Below, one piece after another: positions 6,573 through 13,114 of a stretch of 13,114 nucleotides of DNA. A program made the translations under genes and the position numbers. How positions within the stretch are numbered: the stretch's first letter is position 1; each line of letters begins with the position of its first letter. The notes below the pieces were generated by a model that made no database searches, had not been told where the DNA came from, and saw only the letters and a list, made by a program, of their open reading frames with translations. This DNA is from Actinomycetes bacterium (GTDB lineage Bacteria > Actinomycetota > Acidimicrobiia > Acidimicrobiales > Palsa-688): the NCBI GenBank assembly GCA_021821705.1, contig JAKACE010000014.1, forward strand, positions 1 to 13,114, read 5' to 3'.

Positions 6573-6594
6573 AGGCCCGCCACGGCCGGGGCCT
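6573..6594. terminator. Candidate terminator hairpin between convergent genes
   Basis: AGGCCC (6573-6578) and GGGCCT (6589-6594) are inverted copies around a 10-base loop, starting 15 bases after the regulator stop and followed by TTCCCC. The 118-bp gap to the convergent DUF929 gene holds nothing else recognisable. The T-run is minimal, as is common in high-GC genomes, so the call is weak. Confidence 0.3.
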
Positions 6595-6675
6595 TCCCCA
6601 TGTTCGCCCAACCTCAATCGGGATGCCTCCTCCCGCTCGGGCCCCGCGAGGCTGGGGCGAGGGCGACGGAGCCCG

Positions 6676-7647
6676 TTAGGGCCCAAAGCCCGCGGCACCG
6701 GCGCAGGTGCCGGCCGGAAGGTCACCGGTGAGCCGGCACAGGTCCCGGACCAGGTACCCGGCGGCGGCCCGGGCGGCCCGGGCGGTCTTGGTCTGCCCGG
6801 CGGCCAGTTGCGAGACAGCACGGTCAAAATTGAGGCCTGCCAGAGCGCTGGCGTCGTACTGGCTGCCCACGAACACGGAGCGGCCGCCCAGGTCGACAAA
6901 GGGGATGCCGCCGGCGGCGCCGGCCGGTACGTAGGGAGGGACGTCCCACCTGGCGAGCAGGGAGGCCTGGGCCGGTGTGGGGGTGGCCAGCACCGGGTAG
7001 GCGCCCGAGGGCAGCGCGATGTTGCCGTGGGTCTCGACGGCGACGAAGGCCAGGTAGGCGCTGTGGTACTGCGACCTGTAGAAGGTGAGGGTGGGCGTCG
7101 AGGGGTTGACGTCGGTGGCCGATGAGGTGGTCCCTTGTACGCCCGTGAAGGTCCCGAACCGGGAGAGGGCCATGAACAGGGGCCAGCGCTGAGCGGCGCA
7201 GTAGGGGCAGTAGTTGGCGCCGATGTAGAGCACCTCGGGCTTGCCGCTCAGGGTGAGGGCGGGGGCCCCGGCCGGCAGGGGAGTCGGTGCGGCTGCTGCT
7301 GCGGGCTGTGCCCGGGCCGCGGCGAGCAGCGTCTGGGCGGGCACGGTGGCCAGCGGCTGCAGGGTGGCCGCGCTCAGCGCAAAGGTGCCCTGGGCCGGTC
7401 TGGCGCTGCCCTTGTTGCTGCTGGCCGAGGTCCCGTAGGCCGCCAGCAGGGCGGCGATCACAACGACCACTATGGCTGTGGCCCCCGAGGCCAGCCAGAG
7501 CCGGCGCCGTCCGAGGGCCCCGGTCCGGGTGGGCGACGGGCGCGCCCGGCGCTTCGCCCTGGGGGCGGGCGCTGCCCGTGACTTGGCTGCGCCGCCTGGG
7601 CGGGGGGGCACGTTGGGACGGGCGCTCCCGGCTGGGGCCTCAGGCAT
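6676..7647 (-). CDS. DUF929 family membrane-anchored thioredoxin-like protein (323 aa)
   Basis: The ATG has a strong AGGAGG site six bases upstream. Residues 1-49 are Pro/Ala/Arg-rich and basic, likely cytoplasmic; 50-71 form one membrane helix (LWLASGATAIVVVVIAALLA); the rest is predicted extracytoplasmic. The region around GKPEVLYIGANYCPYCAAQRWPLFMALSRFG (about 135-165) is the hallmark of DUF929: a thioredoxin-like CxxC (Cys147-Pro-Tyr-Cys150) followed by A-x-RW. TDVNPSTPTLTFYRSQY and FVAVETHG are also typical, and GIPFVDLGG (Pro249) fits the cis-proline loop of a thioredoxin fold. Two further Cys (304, 315) lie near the C-terminus. A thiol-disulfide oxidoreductase or similar envelope redox role is inferred from the fold and motif; no substrate is established that I know of. 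It follows the ABC-F gene on the same strand after 135 bp. Confidence 0.85.
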   Translation of the reverse strand: MPEAPAGSARPNVPPRPGGAAKSRAAPAPRAKRRARPSPTRTGALGRRRLWLASGATAIVVVVIAALLAAYGTSASSNKGSARPAQGTFALSAATLQPLATVPAQTLLAAARAQPAAAAAPTPLPAGAPALTLSGKPEVLYIGANYCPYCAAQRWPLFMALSRFGTFTGVQGTTSSATDVNPSTPTLTFYRSQYHSAYLAFVAVETHGNIALPSGAYPVLATPTPAQASLLARWDVPPYVPAGAAGGIPFVDLGGRSVFVGSQYDASALAGLNFDRAVSQLAAGQTKTARAARAAAGYLVRDLCRLTGDLPAGTCAGAAGFGP

Positions 7648-7653
7648 GGCTGA

Positions 7654-7659
7654 CCTCCT
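7654..7659 (-). promoter_or_regulatory. Strong ribosome binding site of the DUF929 gene
   Basis: AGGAGG on the minus strand with a 6-base spacer to ATG at 7647. It fixes the start of the DUF929 protein and indicates efficient translation. Confidence 0.8.
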
Positions 7660-7715
7660 GGGTCGAGCTTGTCCTGGGGCGCCTGCTGCGCATAGGGCAG
7701 TTCGGCTGCTCCATT

Positions 7716-7730
7716 GGGCCCTAAGGGCCC
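7716..7730. terminator. Palindrome downstream of the ABC-F gene, possible terminator
   Basis: GGGCCCT-A-AGGGCCC is a perfect palindrome with 7-bp arms and a single central base, 52 bp past the ABC-F stop and 68 bp before the DUF929 start. Opening the centre would leave a 5-6 bp GC stem. There is no T-run, so it may instead be a protein-binding dyad. Confidence 0.25.
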
Positions 7731-7782
7731 GCCGTAGGTGCGGCCCGCCCCCGGCAGCTCGCGCCCGCTACGGTGACGGGTT

Positions 7783-9564
7783 TCAATCCTCGACCGCCAG
7801 CTCCAACCACGATTCCTCGGCATCGTGGAGGGCGAGCTGGACGTCGGCCAGCTCCTGGCTCAGAGCTGCCATCTCCACATAGCCCGGCGCCGCCGCCAGC
7901 GCGTCACCGATCCGGGCTATCTCCCCTTGTAGGCGCGCCATCTCGCGCTCGGCCTCGCGTGCAAGCCGGGCGCGCCGGGACGGGTTCATGCGGCCCTGGC
8001 CCCGTGGGGGCTGGGCCCGGTCGCTCCCGGCTGTGCCGTCGCCGGCGGCCTCGGCCCGGCTCGCAGCGCCGCCGGCGCTCGGCCTGCCGGTGGCCTCGTT
8101 CCGCCGGTCCAGAGAGCGTGCTCGCTCCACCCAGGCGTCCACCCCGCCGGCGACCTCGGAGACCATCCCGTCCACCGACACCTCGACGAGGCGGTTGGTG
8201 ACCCGCTCCAGGAAGGTGCGGTCGTGGCTGACGGCCAGCACGGCCCCCGGCCAGTCCTCCAGGAAGTCCTCGAGCGCCCGCAGGGTGTCGAGGTCGAGGT
8301 CGTTGGTCGGCTCGTCGAGGAACAGCACGTTCGGGCGGGCAGCGATCAACAACAGCAGCTGGAGCCGGCGCCGCTCGCCGCCCGAGAGCGACCCGGCCCG
8401 GGCAAAGGGGAGCTCCCCGGTGAAGAGGAAGCGCCGCATGAGGTTGTTGTCCTCGGGGGAGCCCGGCACCCCGTGCGGCCCGGCCACCAGGTCCCGCACC
8501 CGGGCCCCGGCGTCGATGTCGGCCGCCAGCTGGTCGTTGTAGCCGGCCACGACCGTCGGCCCGGTCTCGACGACGCCTTCGGTCGGCTGGAGGCGGCCGG
8601 CCAGCAACCGGAGCAGCGTCGTCTTGCCGGCCCCGTTCGGGCCCACGACCCCGAGGCGTTCACGCCGGCCGACAACCAGGTTGACCCGGCTCAACACGGA
8701 GGGACCGTCCCCGTAACAGAACCCCGCCTCGACGCATTCGACCACCTTGTCGCCCAGCCGAGGTATGCCAGGCACGGCCTGGATGTCAGCGGTCCCCACA
8801 GACGCCTGCGGGCCGCCCTCGATGAGGCGTAGCGCGGCCTCGACCCTGGCCTGGGGCTTGCGGGAGCGGGCCTTGGCCCCCCGGCGCAGCCAGGCCAGCT
8901 CCCTGCGGGCCAGGTTGCGCCGCGTGGCTTCGGCGGCGAAAGCCTGGGCCTCCCGCCCCGCCTTGGCCGCCAGGTAGACCTCGTAGCCGCCGTCGTGGAA
9001 GAAAGCGGTGCCCCGGTCCAGCTCCACGATCCTGGTGGTCAGCCGGTCCAGCAGGTGGCGGTCGTGGGTTACGAGAACCAGACCGCCGCGAAAGGCATTG
9101 AGGCGGTCCTCCAGCCAGGCCACGGCCCCGAGGTCGAGGTGGTTGGTGGGCTCGTCCAAGACCAGCAACTCGACGGGCTGGGCGAGCACCCGGGCCAGGG
9201 CCACCCGCTTGCGCTGGCCGCCCGAGAGCTCGGTTATGGGAGTGGGCAGGCCGGCGCCCAGACCCAGGTGGGTGAGTACCGCCTCGGCCTCCCAGCCGGC
9301 GCCCACCGCATCGCGCACCGTGTCGCCCTCCAGGCTTGGCTCCTGCTCGAGGAAGCCGACCCGGCTACCCCTGCCTCGCCGCACTGCGCCCGAGTCGGGC
9401 TGGTCCGTACCAGCCAGTACGCGCAGCAGAGTCGACTTGCCGCTGCCGTTCACCCCGACGACACCGACCCGCTCGCCGTCCGCGACAGTCATGCACAGGT
9501 CCTCGAACAGGGCCCGCCCCACCCGGCCGACGGTCACATGCTGCAGGTCTACGAGTACGGCCAC
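7783..9564 (-). CDS. ABC-F family ATPase, Uup-like (593 aa)
   Basis: Begins at GTG with a modest AGGG site upstream. It contains two ABC ATPase domains and no membrane segments, the ABC-F layout. Domain 1: Walker A GVNGSGKST (37-45), signature LSGGQ (113-117), Walker B LLVLDEPT (133-140), His167. Domain 2: Walker A GPNGAGKTT (308-316), signature LSGGE (393-397), Walker B LFLDEPT (414-420), His447. All catalytic residues are intact. The inter-domain arm (~195-260) is the basic ARRELAWLRRGAKARSRK segment typical of Uup-like members. The C-terminal ~60 residues, rich in Glu and Arg, look like the coiled-coil tail of Uup. ABC-F proteins act on the ribosome near the tRNA exit and peptidyl-tRNA sites, in translation rescue or antibiotic protection; Uup is also linked to DNA stability. 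A housekeeping translation factor is more likely here than a dedicated resistance protein, but sequence alone cannot decide. Confidence 0.93.
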   Translation of the reverse strand: MAVLVDLQHVTVGRVGRALFEDLCMTVADGERVGVVGVNGSGKSTLLRVLAGTDQPDSGAVRRGRGSRVGFLEQEPSLEGDTVRDAVGAGWEAEAVLTHLGLGAGLPTPITELSGGQRKRVALARVLAQPVELLVLDEPTNHLDLGAVAWLEDRLNAFRGGLVLVTHDRHLLDRLTTRIVELDRGTAFFHDGGYEVYLAAKAGREAQAFAAEATRRNLARRELAWLRRGAKARSRKPQARVEAALRLIEGGPQASVGTADIQAVPGIPRLGDKVVECVEAGFCYGDGPSVLSRVNLVVGRRERLGVVGPNGAGKTTLLRLLAGRLQPTEGVVETGPTVVAGYNDQLAADIDAGARVRDLVAGPHGVPGSPEDNNLMRRFLFTGELPFARAGSLSGGERRRLQLLLLIAARPNVLFLDEPTNDLDLDTLRALEDFLEDWPGAVLAVSHDRTFLERVTNRLVEVSVDGMVSEVAGGVDAWVERARSLDRRNEATGRPSAGGAASRAEAAGDGTAGSDRAQPPRGQGRMNPSRRARLAREAEREMARLQGEIARIGDALAAAPGYVEMAALSQELADVQLALHDAEESWLELAVED

Positions 9565-9930
9565 GGGGTCATCACCCTACCGGCGGCCCGCTGCCCCGAC
9601 GGCACACACAGGAGTGGGGGAGCCCGACAACGAGCACCGCGGCGACCGCGGCGACCTCGGCGGCACCCGCAGCACCTGACGACACCGCACCTGATGACAC
9701 CGCTCCTGGCGCCCCTCGGGGTGGTGCCGGGGCGGCCCCCCTCACCGCCCCCGGCCCTCAAAGGATTCCACGGGCACGCCGCCGCCGGTACGCACCCCCC
9801 GCGCCGACAGTCCCGCCCACCAACTCGGCCAGGCCTACGTGCCACCCCGCTTCGAGCCATTTGCACCAGTGCTGCATGGCGCACCAACGGAGCTAGCTCA
9901 CGGGAACGGCCACGGCGCCTGCCCGGAAGC
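9565..9930. other. Intergenic region between mmpL-like and ABC-F genes
   Basis: This 366-bp stretch has no reading frame that looks coding; the frames crossing it are Arg/Pro/Gly-rich shadows of the flanking genes. It holds a short tandem repeat at 9672-9701 (two 15-base units differing at one base) and a palindrome GAGCTAGCTC at 9890-9899, about 32 bp past the transporter stop. The ABC-F promoter is expected here, but I cannot point to convincing -35/-10 boxes. Confidence 0.5.
9672..9701. repeat. Short tandem repeat, two 15-bp units
   Basis: GCACCTGACGACACC is followed at once by GCACCTGATGACACC, one mismatch between units; the next bases (GCTCCTGG) resemble the start of a decayed third unit. 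It sits 108 bp upstream of the ABC-F start. Confidence 0.6.
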
Positions 9931-12102
9931 TCATTGTCGCCGGCGGTCTTCCCCACCGCCAGGCCCGGAGCCGGCGGCCAGCTTCCGGCGGGCCGGGTAG
10001 AGCCGGGCTGTGCCTGGGGCCACCTCCGCCATCGGCGCGGCGGGGCCCGAGAGGGCACCGAGGCGCGAGGGCCACCAGATCCGGGCACCAACGTCGAGGT
10101 TGAGCGCGGTGACCAGTACCGAGCGCACCACCATGGTGTCGAGCAGGACGCCGAACGCGACGGCGAAGCCGATCTCGGTGAAGGTCGTGAGAGGAAGCGT
10201 CCCGAGCACGGCGAAGGTGCCGGCGAGCACCAGGCCGGCCGAGGTGATAACCCCTCCGGTAGTGGCCAGGCCGACCAGGCTGCCCCTGCGGGTGCCGAGT
10301 ACCCGGCTCTCTTCCTGCACCCGGGTCATGAGGAAGATGTTGTAGTCGATGCCCAGCGCCACCAGGAAAATGAACACGAAGAGGGGCAGCGCCGGGTCCG
10401 CCCCGGCGAAGCCGAACACCCACCTGAACACCAGAGCGCTCACCCCCATCGCGGCGCCGAAGGACAGCACGACGGTGGCCACCAGCAGTACCGGGGCCAG
10501 CAGGGCGCGCAGCAGAAGGGCCAGGATCACGAGCACGACGACCAGCACCACCGGGATGACGATGTTGCGGTCGTGCTGTGCGGCCCTGCGCACGTCGAGG
10601 TTGGTGGCCGTCAGCCCGCCGACCCTGGCGTGGGCGCCGGCGACGGCGTGGACGGAGCTGCGCACGGCATCGACGGCCCGGAAGGCGCCAGGGCTGTCCG
10701 GAGGCCAGGACAGCGTCCCCTGCAAGAGGGCGCCGGCACCCTTGACCATCGGTGGGGCCACCGACGCGACACCAGGCGTCGAAGCCAGCGCCGCCCGGAC
10801 CTGGGTGAGCTTGGCGGCGTCGGCGATGACCAACACCGGCTGGCCGGCACCGGCCGGGAAGTGGCGGGCCAGCACGGCTTCACCGATCACGGCGTCCGGC
10901 GTGCCCACGTAGGACTGCTTGTCGGTGAGCCCGTTTGCGTTGAGGTTCACGGCCCCGACCGCCATCGCTGCCAGCACCAAGGCCGTCCCCACCCAGACGC
11001 GCCTGGGGTAGCGGCTCATGCGCTCCCCGGCCCGCGCCCACACGCCGTGCGCCGTCGGCCCCCCGGGACCGGGCACTGGCCGGAACGGCCAGAAGACCCA
11101 CCTTCCTGCCGTGACCAGCAAGGCGGGCAGCAGGGTCACCATGGCCAGGAAGCCTGCTGAGATGCCGACGGCAGCTACGGGCCCGAGCCCGCGCGTCGAG
11201 TTGGTCTCGGCCGCCAGCAGGCACAACAGGCCGACCGCCACGGTGCTGGCGCTGGCCAGTATGGCCGGCCCGGCACGGTGCAGGGCGACCTGCATGGCGG
11301 CGTGGCGGTCGTCGTGGCGGCGCAACTCCTCGCGGTAGCGCGCCACCAGCAGCAGGGCATAGTCGGTGGCCGCTCCGAAGACGAGCACGGTCAGGATCCC
11401 GGCGCTCATGGCGTTGACCACCAGTCCGGCGTACCTGGCCAGAAGGTATATGAGCGCCTCGGCGGTGGCCAGGGCGACGCCAGCTGAGAGCACCGGCAGC
11501 ACCCAGAGCACCGGGCTGCGGTAGGTGACGAGCAGGATGGCGATGACCACAGCCGCGGCCGAGTACAAAAGGGTGTTGTCTATGCCCTTGAAGGCTTCGG
11601 AGGAAGCGGCCGCGCTACCGGCCGGCCCGGTGACATGGACGCTCACGCCGTCCACTCGGGCGATGCTTTCGAGGTGGGAGACGACGTTGCCTGCGATGGA
11701 CCAGTCGTTGCCCGGGAGCCTCACCGGCACTGTGACCTGCGCCGCCTGACCGTCCCTCGACCAGAACGGCCCAGCCACCTGACCGTCCACCCTCGGCTCC
11801 CGGCTGAGAGCCGCTGCCGCCCGCGAGATGCCGGCCCGCTGCGAGGGGCTCAGGACTGGCCTGTGCTCGTAGACGACGACGGCGTCGACGACGTCGGGCG
11901 ACTGGAACTTGGACAGCCCGTCGAGCACCTGGGTCGATTCGGCTCTCCCCGGTAGCCAGGCGGATGCATCGTTCTTCTCCGCTCCGGACAGCTTCCCCGC
12001 CAGCGACGCCGTCCCGACGAGGACTACCAACCACGCCAGCAGGACCAGGTACTTGCTCCTGTGCCCGGCCACCCAGGCGGCCCAGGATCTGCCCGATGGC
12101 AA
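9931..12102 (-). CDS. MMPL/RND family transporter (723 aa)
   Basis: The frame is open from an ATG at 12369, but the first 89 codons lack membrane character. The TTG at 12102 is preceded by AAGGAG with an 8-base spacer and lies 16 residues before the first membrane helix (SKYLVLLAWLVVLVGTASLAG), so I use it. The layout is MmpL-like: helix 1, an extracytoplasmic domain (~38-175), helices 2-6, a second extracytoplasmic domain (~385-510), helices 7-12 and a basic tail. Two Asp-Tyr pairs in helices, FGAATDYALLLVARYRE (Asp247-Tyr248) and ALGIDYNIFLMTRVQEE (Asp586-Tyr587), match the proton-relay pairs known in MmpL3. Such proteins export lipids or other hydrophobic compounds using the proton gradient. 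The substrate cannot be read from the sequence, and no lipid-synthesis genes are adjacent. A perfect palindrome 78 bp upstream suggests regulation. Confidence 0.92.
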   Translation of the reverse strand: MPSGRSWAAWVAGHRSKYLVLLAWLVVLVGTASLAGKLSGAEKNDASAWLPGRAESTQVLDGLSKFQSPDVVDAVVVYEHRPVLSPSQRAGISRAAAALSREPRVDGQVAGPFWSRDGQAAQVTVPVRLPGNDWSIAGNVVSHLESIARVDGVSVHVTGPAGSAAASSEAFKGIDNTLLYSAAAVVIAILLVTYRSPVLWVLPVLSAGVALATAEALIYLLARYAGLVVNAMSAGILTVLVFGAATDYALLLVARYREELRRHDDRHAAMQVALHRAGPAILASASTVAVGLLCLLAAETNSTRGLGPVAAVGISAGFLAMVTLLPALLVTAGRWVFWPFRPVPGPGGPTAHGVWARAGERMSRYPRRVWVGTALVLAAMAVGAVNLNANGLTDKQSYVGTPDAVIGEAVLARHFPAGAGQPVLVIADAAKLTQVRAALASTPGVASVAPPMVKGAGALLQGTLSWPPDSPGAFRAVDAVRSSVHAVAGAHARVGGLTATNLDVRRAAQHDRNIVIPVVLVVVLVILALLLRALLAPVLLVATVVLSFGAAMGVSALVFRWVFGFAGADPALPLFVFIFLVALGIDYNIFLMTRVQEESRVLGTRRGSLVGLATTGGVITSAGLVLAGTFAVLGTLPLTTFTEIGFAVAFGVLLDTMVVRSVLVTALNLDVGARIWWPSRLGALSGPAAPMAEVAPGTARLYPARRKLAAGSGPGGGEDRRRQ

Positions 12103-12110
12103 CGACCACG

Positions 12111-12116
12111 CTCCTT
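12111..12116 (-). promoter_or_regulatory. Ribosome binding site deciding the TTG start of the MMPL gene
   Basis: AAGGAG on the minus strand with an 8-base spacer to TTG at 12102. No comparable site precedes the upstream ATG at 12369, and the resulting protein starts just before the first membrane helix. Confidence 0.7.
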
Positions 12117-12179
12117 GTGCCGGCCGGCGCGCCTTGCCGCGCCGACGAAATACGAGACCGCTAGGAAGTTGTGGCCAAA

Positions 12180-12199
12180 GGGCTCGGCCAGCCGAGCCC
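12180..12199. promoter_or_regulatory. Perfect 9-bp-arm palindrome upstream of the MMPL gene
   Basis: GGGCTCGGC (12180-12188) and GCCGAGCCC (12191-12199) are exact inverted copies separated by CA. The centre lies about 87 bp upstream of the transporter start. In RNA it would form an 8-bp stem with a CUGG loop; as DNA it has the size of a dimeric repressor operator. No regulator gene is adjacent. Confidence 0.45.
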
Positions 12200-12478
12200 G
12201 GGCCGTAGACGGCGCCGTGCAGATGCGCCTGCCTTGGTGGAGTTCTACCCGCCGCGACCTGGCGCCCGTCCCGACTATTGGCACGGCCCGATGGGACGTT
12301 GTGCCCTTCCGGCGACCTCCAGGCCCGACCGAGGCCGACCTCAGGCGTGGCCCTGCCCGTGCCGAGCATGAGAACTCTCTCATCCAGGTCTAACCGGGGC
12401 CCTGGACCACCGGTCCGATACTGCTCCCAGGCCCGGGAACGGGCGCTGGACCGGGGCTACGGCCCGGGAGGAGCAGAC

Positions 12479-13066
12479 GTGCGAAACTTGGTTCGTTGGG
12501 CCGCGGCCCTGGTTGCCGCAGCCAGTGTCACCGGCGTACTGGGCGGCCTGGCGTTGAGGTCGGCCCCACCCGGAGCAGCCGCGACCGTGACTGCGAGCAC
12601 GGCCGTGGTGACGCGCCAGCCCGCCCTGACTGCCGGGCAACCCACCCTGGCAGCCACCCAGCCCGCTGTGGCTATGGACGGGGAGAACGCCACCCGTGCC
12701 GTGGTGAAGCAGGCCGACCTGCTCGGGACATCCATCGCCCAGGCACGGCGCCAGATGGCTACGGTCATGACCCGGGCCTTCGCCAGGCTCCATGCCTCCG
12801 AGCTCTCGGTCGCAGCGGAACGCTCGGCGCTTTCGGCCGAGCAGGCTCAGCTGTCCGACGAGGCACACCGGCTCTCCGCCCAGGCGGCGGCCATGGTGAC
12901 GGAGTCGGCAACGCTGCAGAAGGAGGCGACGGCCGTACGGGCGGCCCAGAGCCGGCTGGCAGCCGAAGTGGAGGCGGCCAGGGCATCCGCCAGTGCCCGG
13001 TCCACCACGCCGGCCGGGTACGGCGACGGCGGCTCTTCCTACGGGGGCGACGGTCATGACAACTGA
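12479..13066 (+). CDS. Membrane-anchored or secreted coiled-coil protein of unknown function (195 aa)
   Basis: The frame is open from 12278, but the GTG at 12479 has a strong GGGAGGAG site with a 5-base spacer and places a hydrophobic segment right at the N-terminus. Residues 1-28 (VRNLVRWAAALVAAASVTG, then VLGGLALRSAP) look like a signal peptide or N-terminal anchor with a basic start. Residues 29-65 are Ala/Thr/Pro-rich with a loose repeat (QPALTAG, QPTLAAT, QPAVAMD), a flexible spacer. Residues ~72-175 are Ala/Glu/Gln/Arg-rich with heptad-like spacing (LSAEQAQLSDEAHRLSAQAA; LQKEATAVRAAQSRLAAEVEAA), predicting a long coiled coil. The C-terminus is Gly/Ser/Asp/Tyr-rich. Not assigned to a family. 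It diverges from the MMPL gene and may share control with it; it could be an envelope accessory or structural protein. Confidence 0.78.
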   Translation: MRNLVRWAAALVAAASVTGVLGGLALRSAPPGAAATVTASTAVVTRQPALTAGQPTLAATQPAVAMDGENATRAVVKQADLLGTSIAQARRQMATVMTRAFARLHASELSVAAERSALSAEQAQLSDEAHRLSAQAAAMVTESATLQKEATAVRAAQSRLAAEVEAARASASARSTTPAGYGDGGSSYGGDGHDN

Positions 13067-13114
13067 CCAGCGCGCCGCCGTCGAGCACCCTACGGGCGCA
13101 AGCGGCACGTACCC
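13056..13114 (+). CDS. Start of a further gene overlapping the coiled-coil gene (3' partial)
   Basis: An ATG at 13056 lies inside the last codons of the preceding gene (11-bp overlap) in another frame and stays open to the window end, giving MTTDQRAAVEHPTGASGTY. Third codon positions are mostly G or C, as in the real genes here, and GGGGG lies upstream as a weak ribosome site. Too short to identify; probably translationally coupled to the coiled-coil gene. Confidence 0.45.
   Translation, partial: MTTDQRAAVEHPTGASGTY

Larger units (their letters stand above)
12103..12478. other. Divergent intergenic region, MMPL gene and coiled-coil protein gene
   Basis: This 376-bp spacer drives divergent genes. 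Besides the 9-bp palindrome it holds ATGAGA-ACTC-TCTCAT (12368-12383, 6-bp arms), GGACC-ACC-GGTCC (12404-12416), and a longer imperfect pairing of GGGCCCTGG with CCAGGCCC around it (about 12397-12433), which would fold in the leader of the plus-strand gene. Open frames through here are the upstream parts of the two flanking frames and lack codon bias. No clear promoter boxes were found. Confidence 0.45.

Noticed and set aside
5709..6899. 396-codon minus-strand frame across the pseudo-receiver gene and the end of the DUF929 gene
   Set aside because: Overlaps two supported genes, is Arg/Pro/Gly-rich with no domain, and runs through a convergent gene junction.
9860..9930. tRNA-like bases (GGAGCTAGCTCA resembling a D-arm)
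   Set aside because: No acceptor stem, anticodon arm or T-arm can be fitted around it; only the GAGCTAGCTC palindrome is real.
9549..10091. 180-codon minus-strand frame in the gap between MMPL and ABC-F genes
   Set aside because: Arg/Gly/Pro/Cys-rich composition, overlaps the end of the MMPL gene in another frame, no family features; treated as chance open frame.
8995..11160. 721-codon plus-strand frame across the ABC-F and MMPL genes
   Set aside because: It is antisense to two clearly identified genes; its product is a His/Gln/Gly/Arg-rich low-complexity sequence typical of the complementary strand of high-GC genes, and has no recognisable domain.

Overview
The window is about 70% G+C with strongly GC-biased third codon positions. 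It encodes a TadE/G-like protein, Flp-type pilins, NarL-type LuxR regulators, an MmpL-family transporter, an Uup-type ABC-F protein and a DUF929 thioredoxin-like protein. Together these point to a high-GC actinobacterium, possibly of the Acidimicrobiia or a related environmental lineage. The lineage is inferred from gene content and composition only. I see no rRNA, tRNA, CRISPR array or insertion sequence.

Left part (1-2508): a Tad/Flp pilus locus. A TadE/TadG-like protein (+ strand, cut by the window edge) converges on three minus-strand prepilin genes. The first transcribed is a compact 74-aa Flp pilin. It is followed by two unusual modular prepilins in which the Flp export/assembly helix is fused to large cysteine-containing ectodomains with an Ig/cadherin-like (He_PIG-type) segment. 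The 322-bp leader upstream of flp carries several dyads, including one that could pair with the flp Shine-Dalgarno.

Middle part (2509-6557): a regulatory block. On the minus strand lie a small stand-alone LuxR-type DNA-binding protein, a membrane-anchored GAF-containing NarX/DesK-type histidine kinase, and its NarL-type response regulator, which overlaps the kinase by ATGA. Across a 479-bp divergent spacer, on the plus strand, is a second NarL-like protein. Its DNA-binding domain is about 65% identical to that of the response regulator, but its receiver half has lost the phosphorylation residues. Because the block reads toward the pilin genes, the kinase and regulators plausibly control the pilus (inference).

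Right part (6676-13114): envelope-related genes. On the minus strand are a membrane-anchored DUF929 protein with a CPYC active site, a two-domain ABC-F ATPase (GTG start) and an MmpL/RND transporter. The transporter most likely starts at a TTG 267 bp inside its longest reading frame. Diverging from mmpL is a plus-strand gene for a 195-aa membrane-anchored or secreted coiled-coil protein of unknown function (GTG start). A further gene probably begins at its 3' end and runs off the window. The mmpL upstream region holds a perfect 9-bp-arm palindrome that looks like an operator or leader hairpin.
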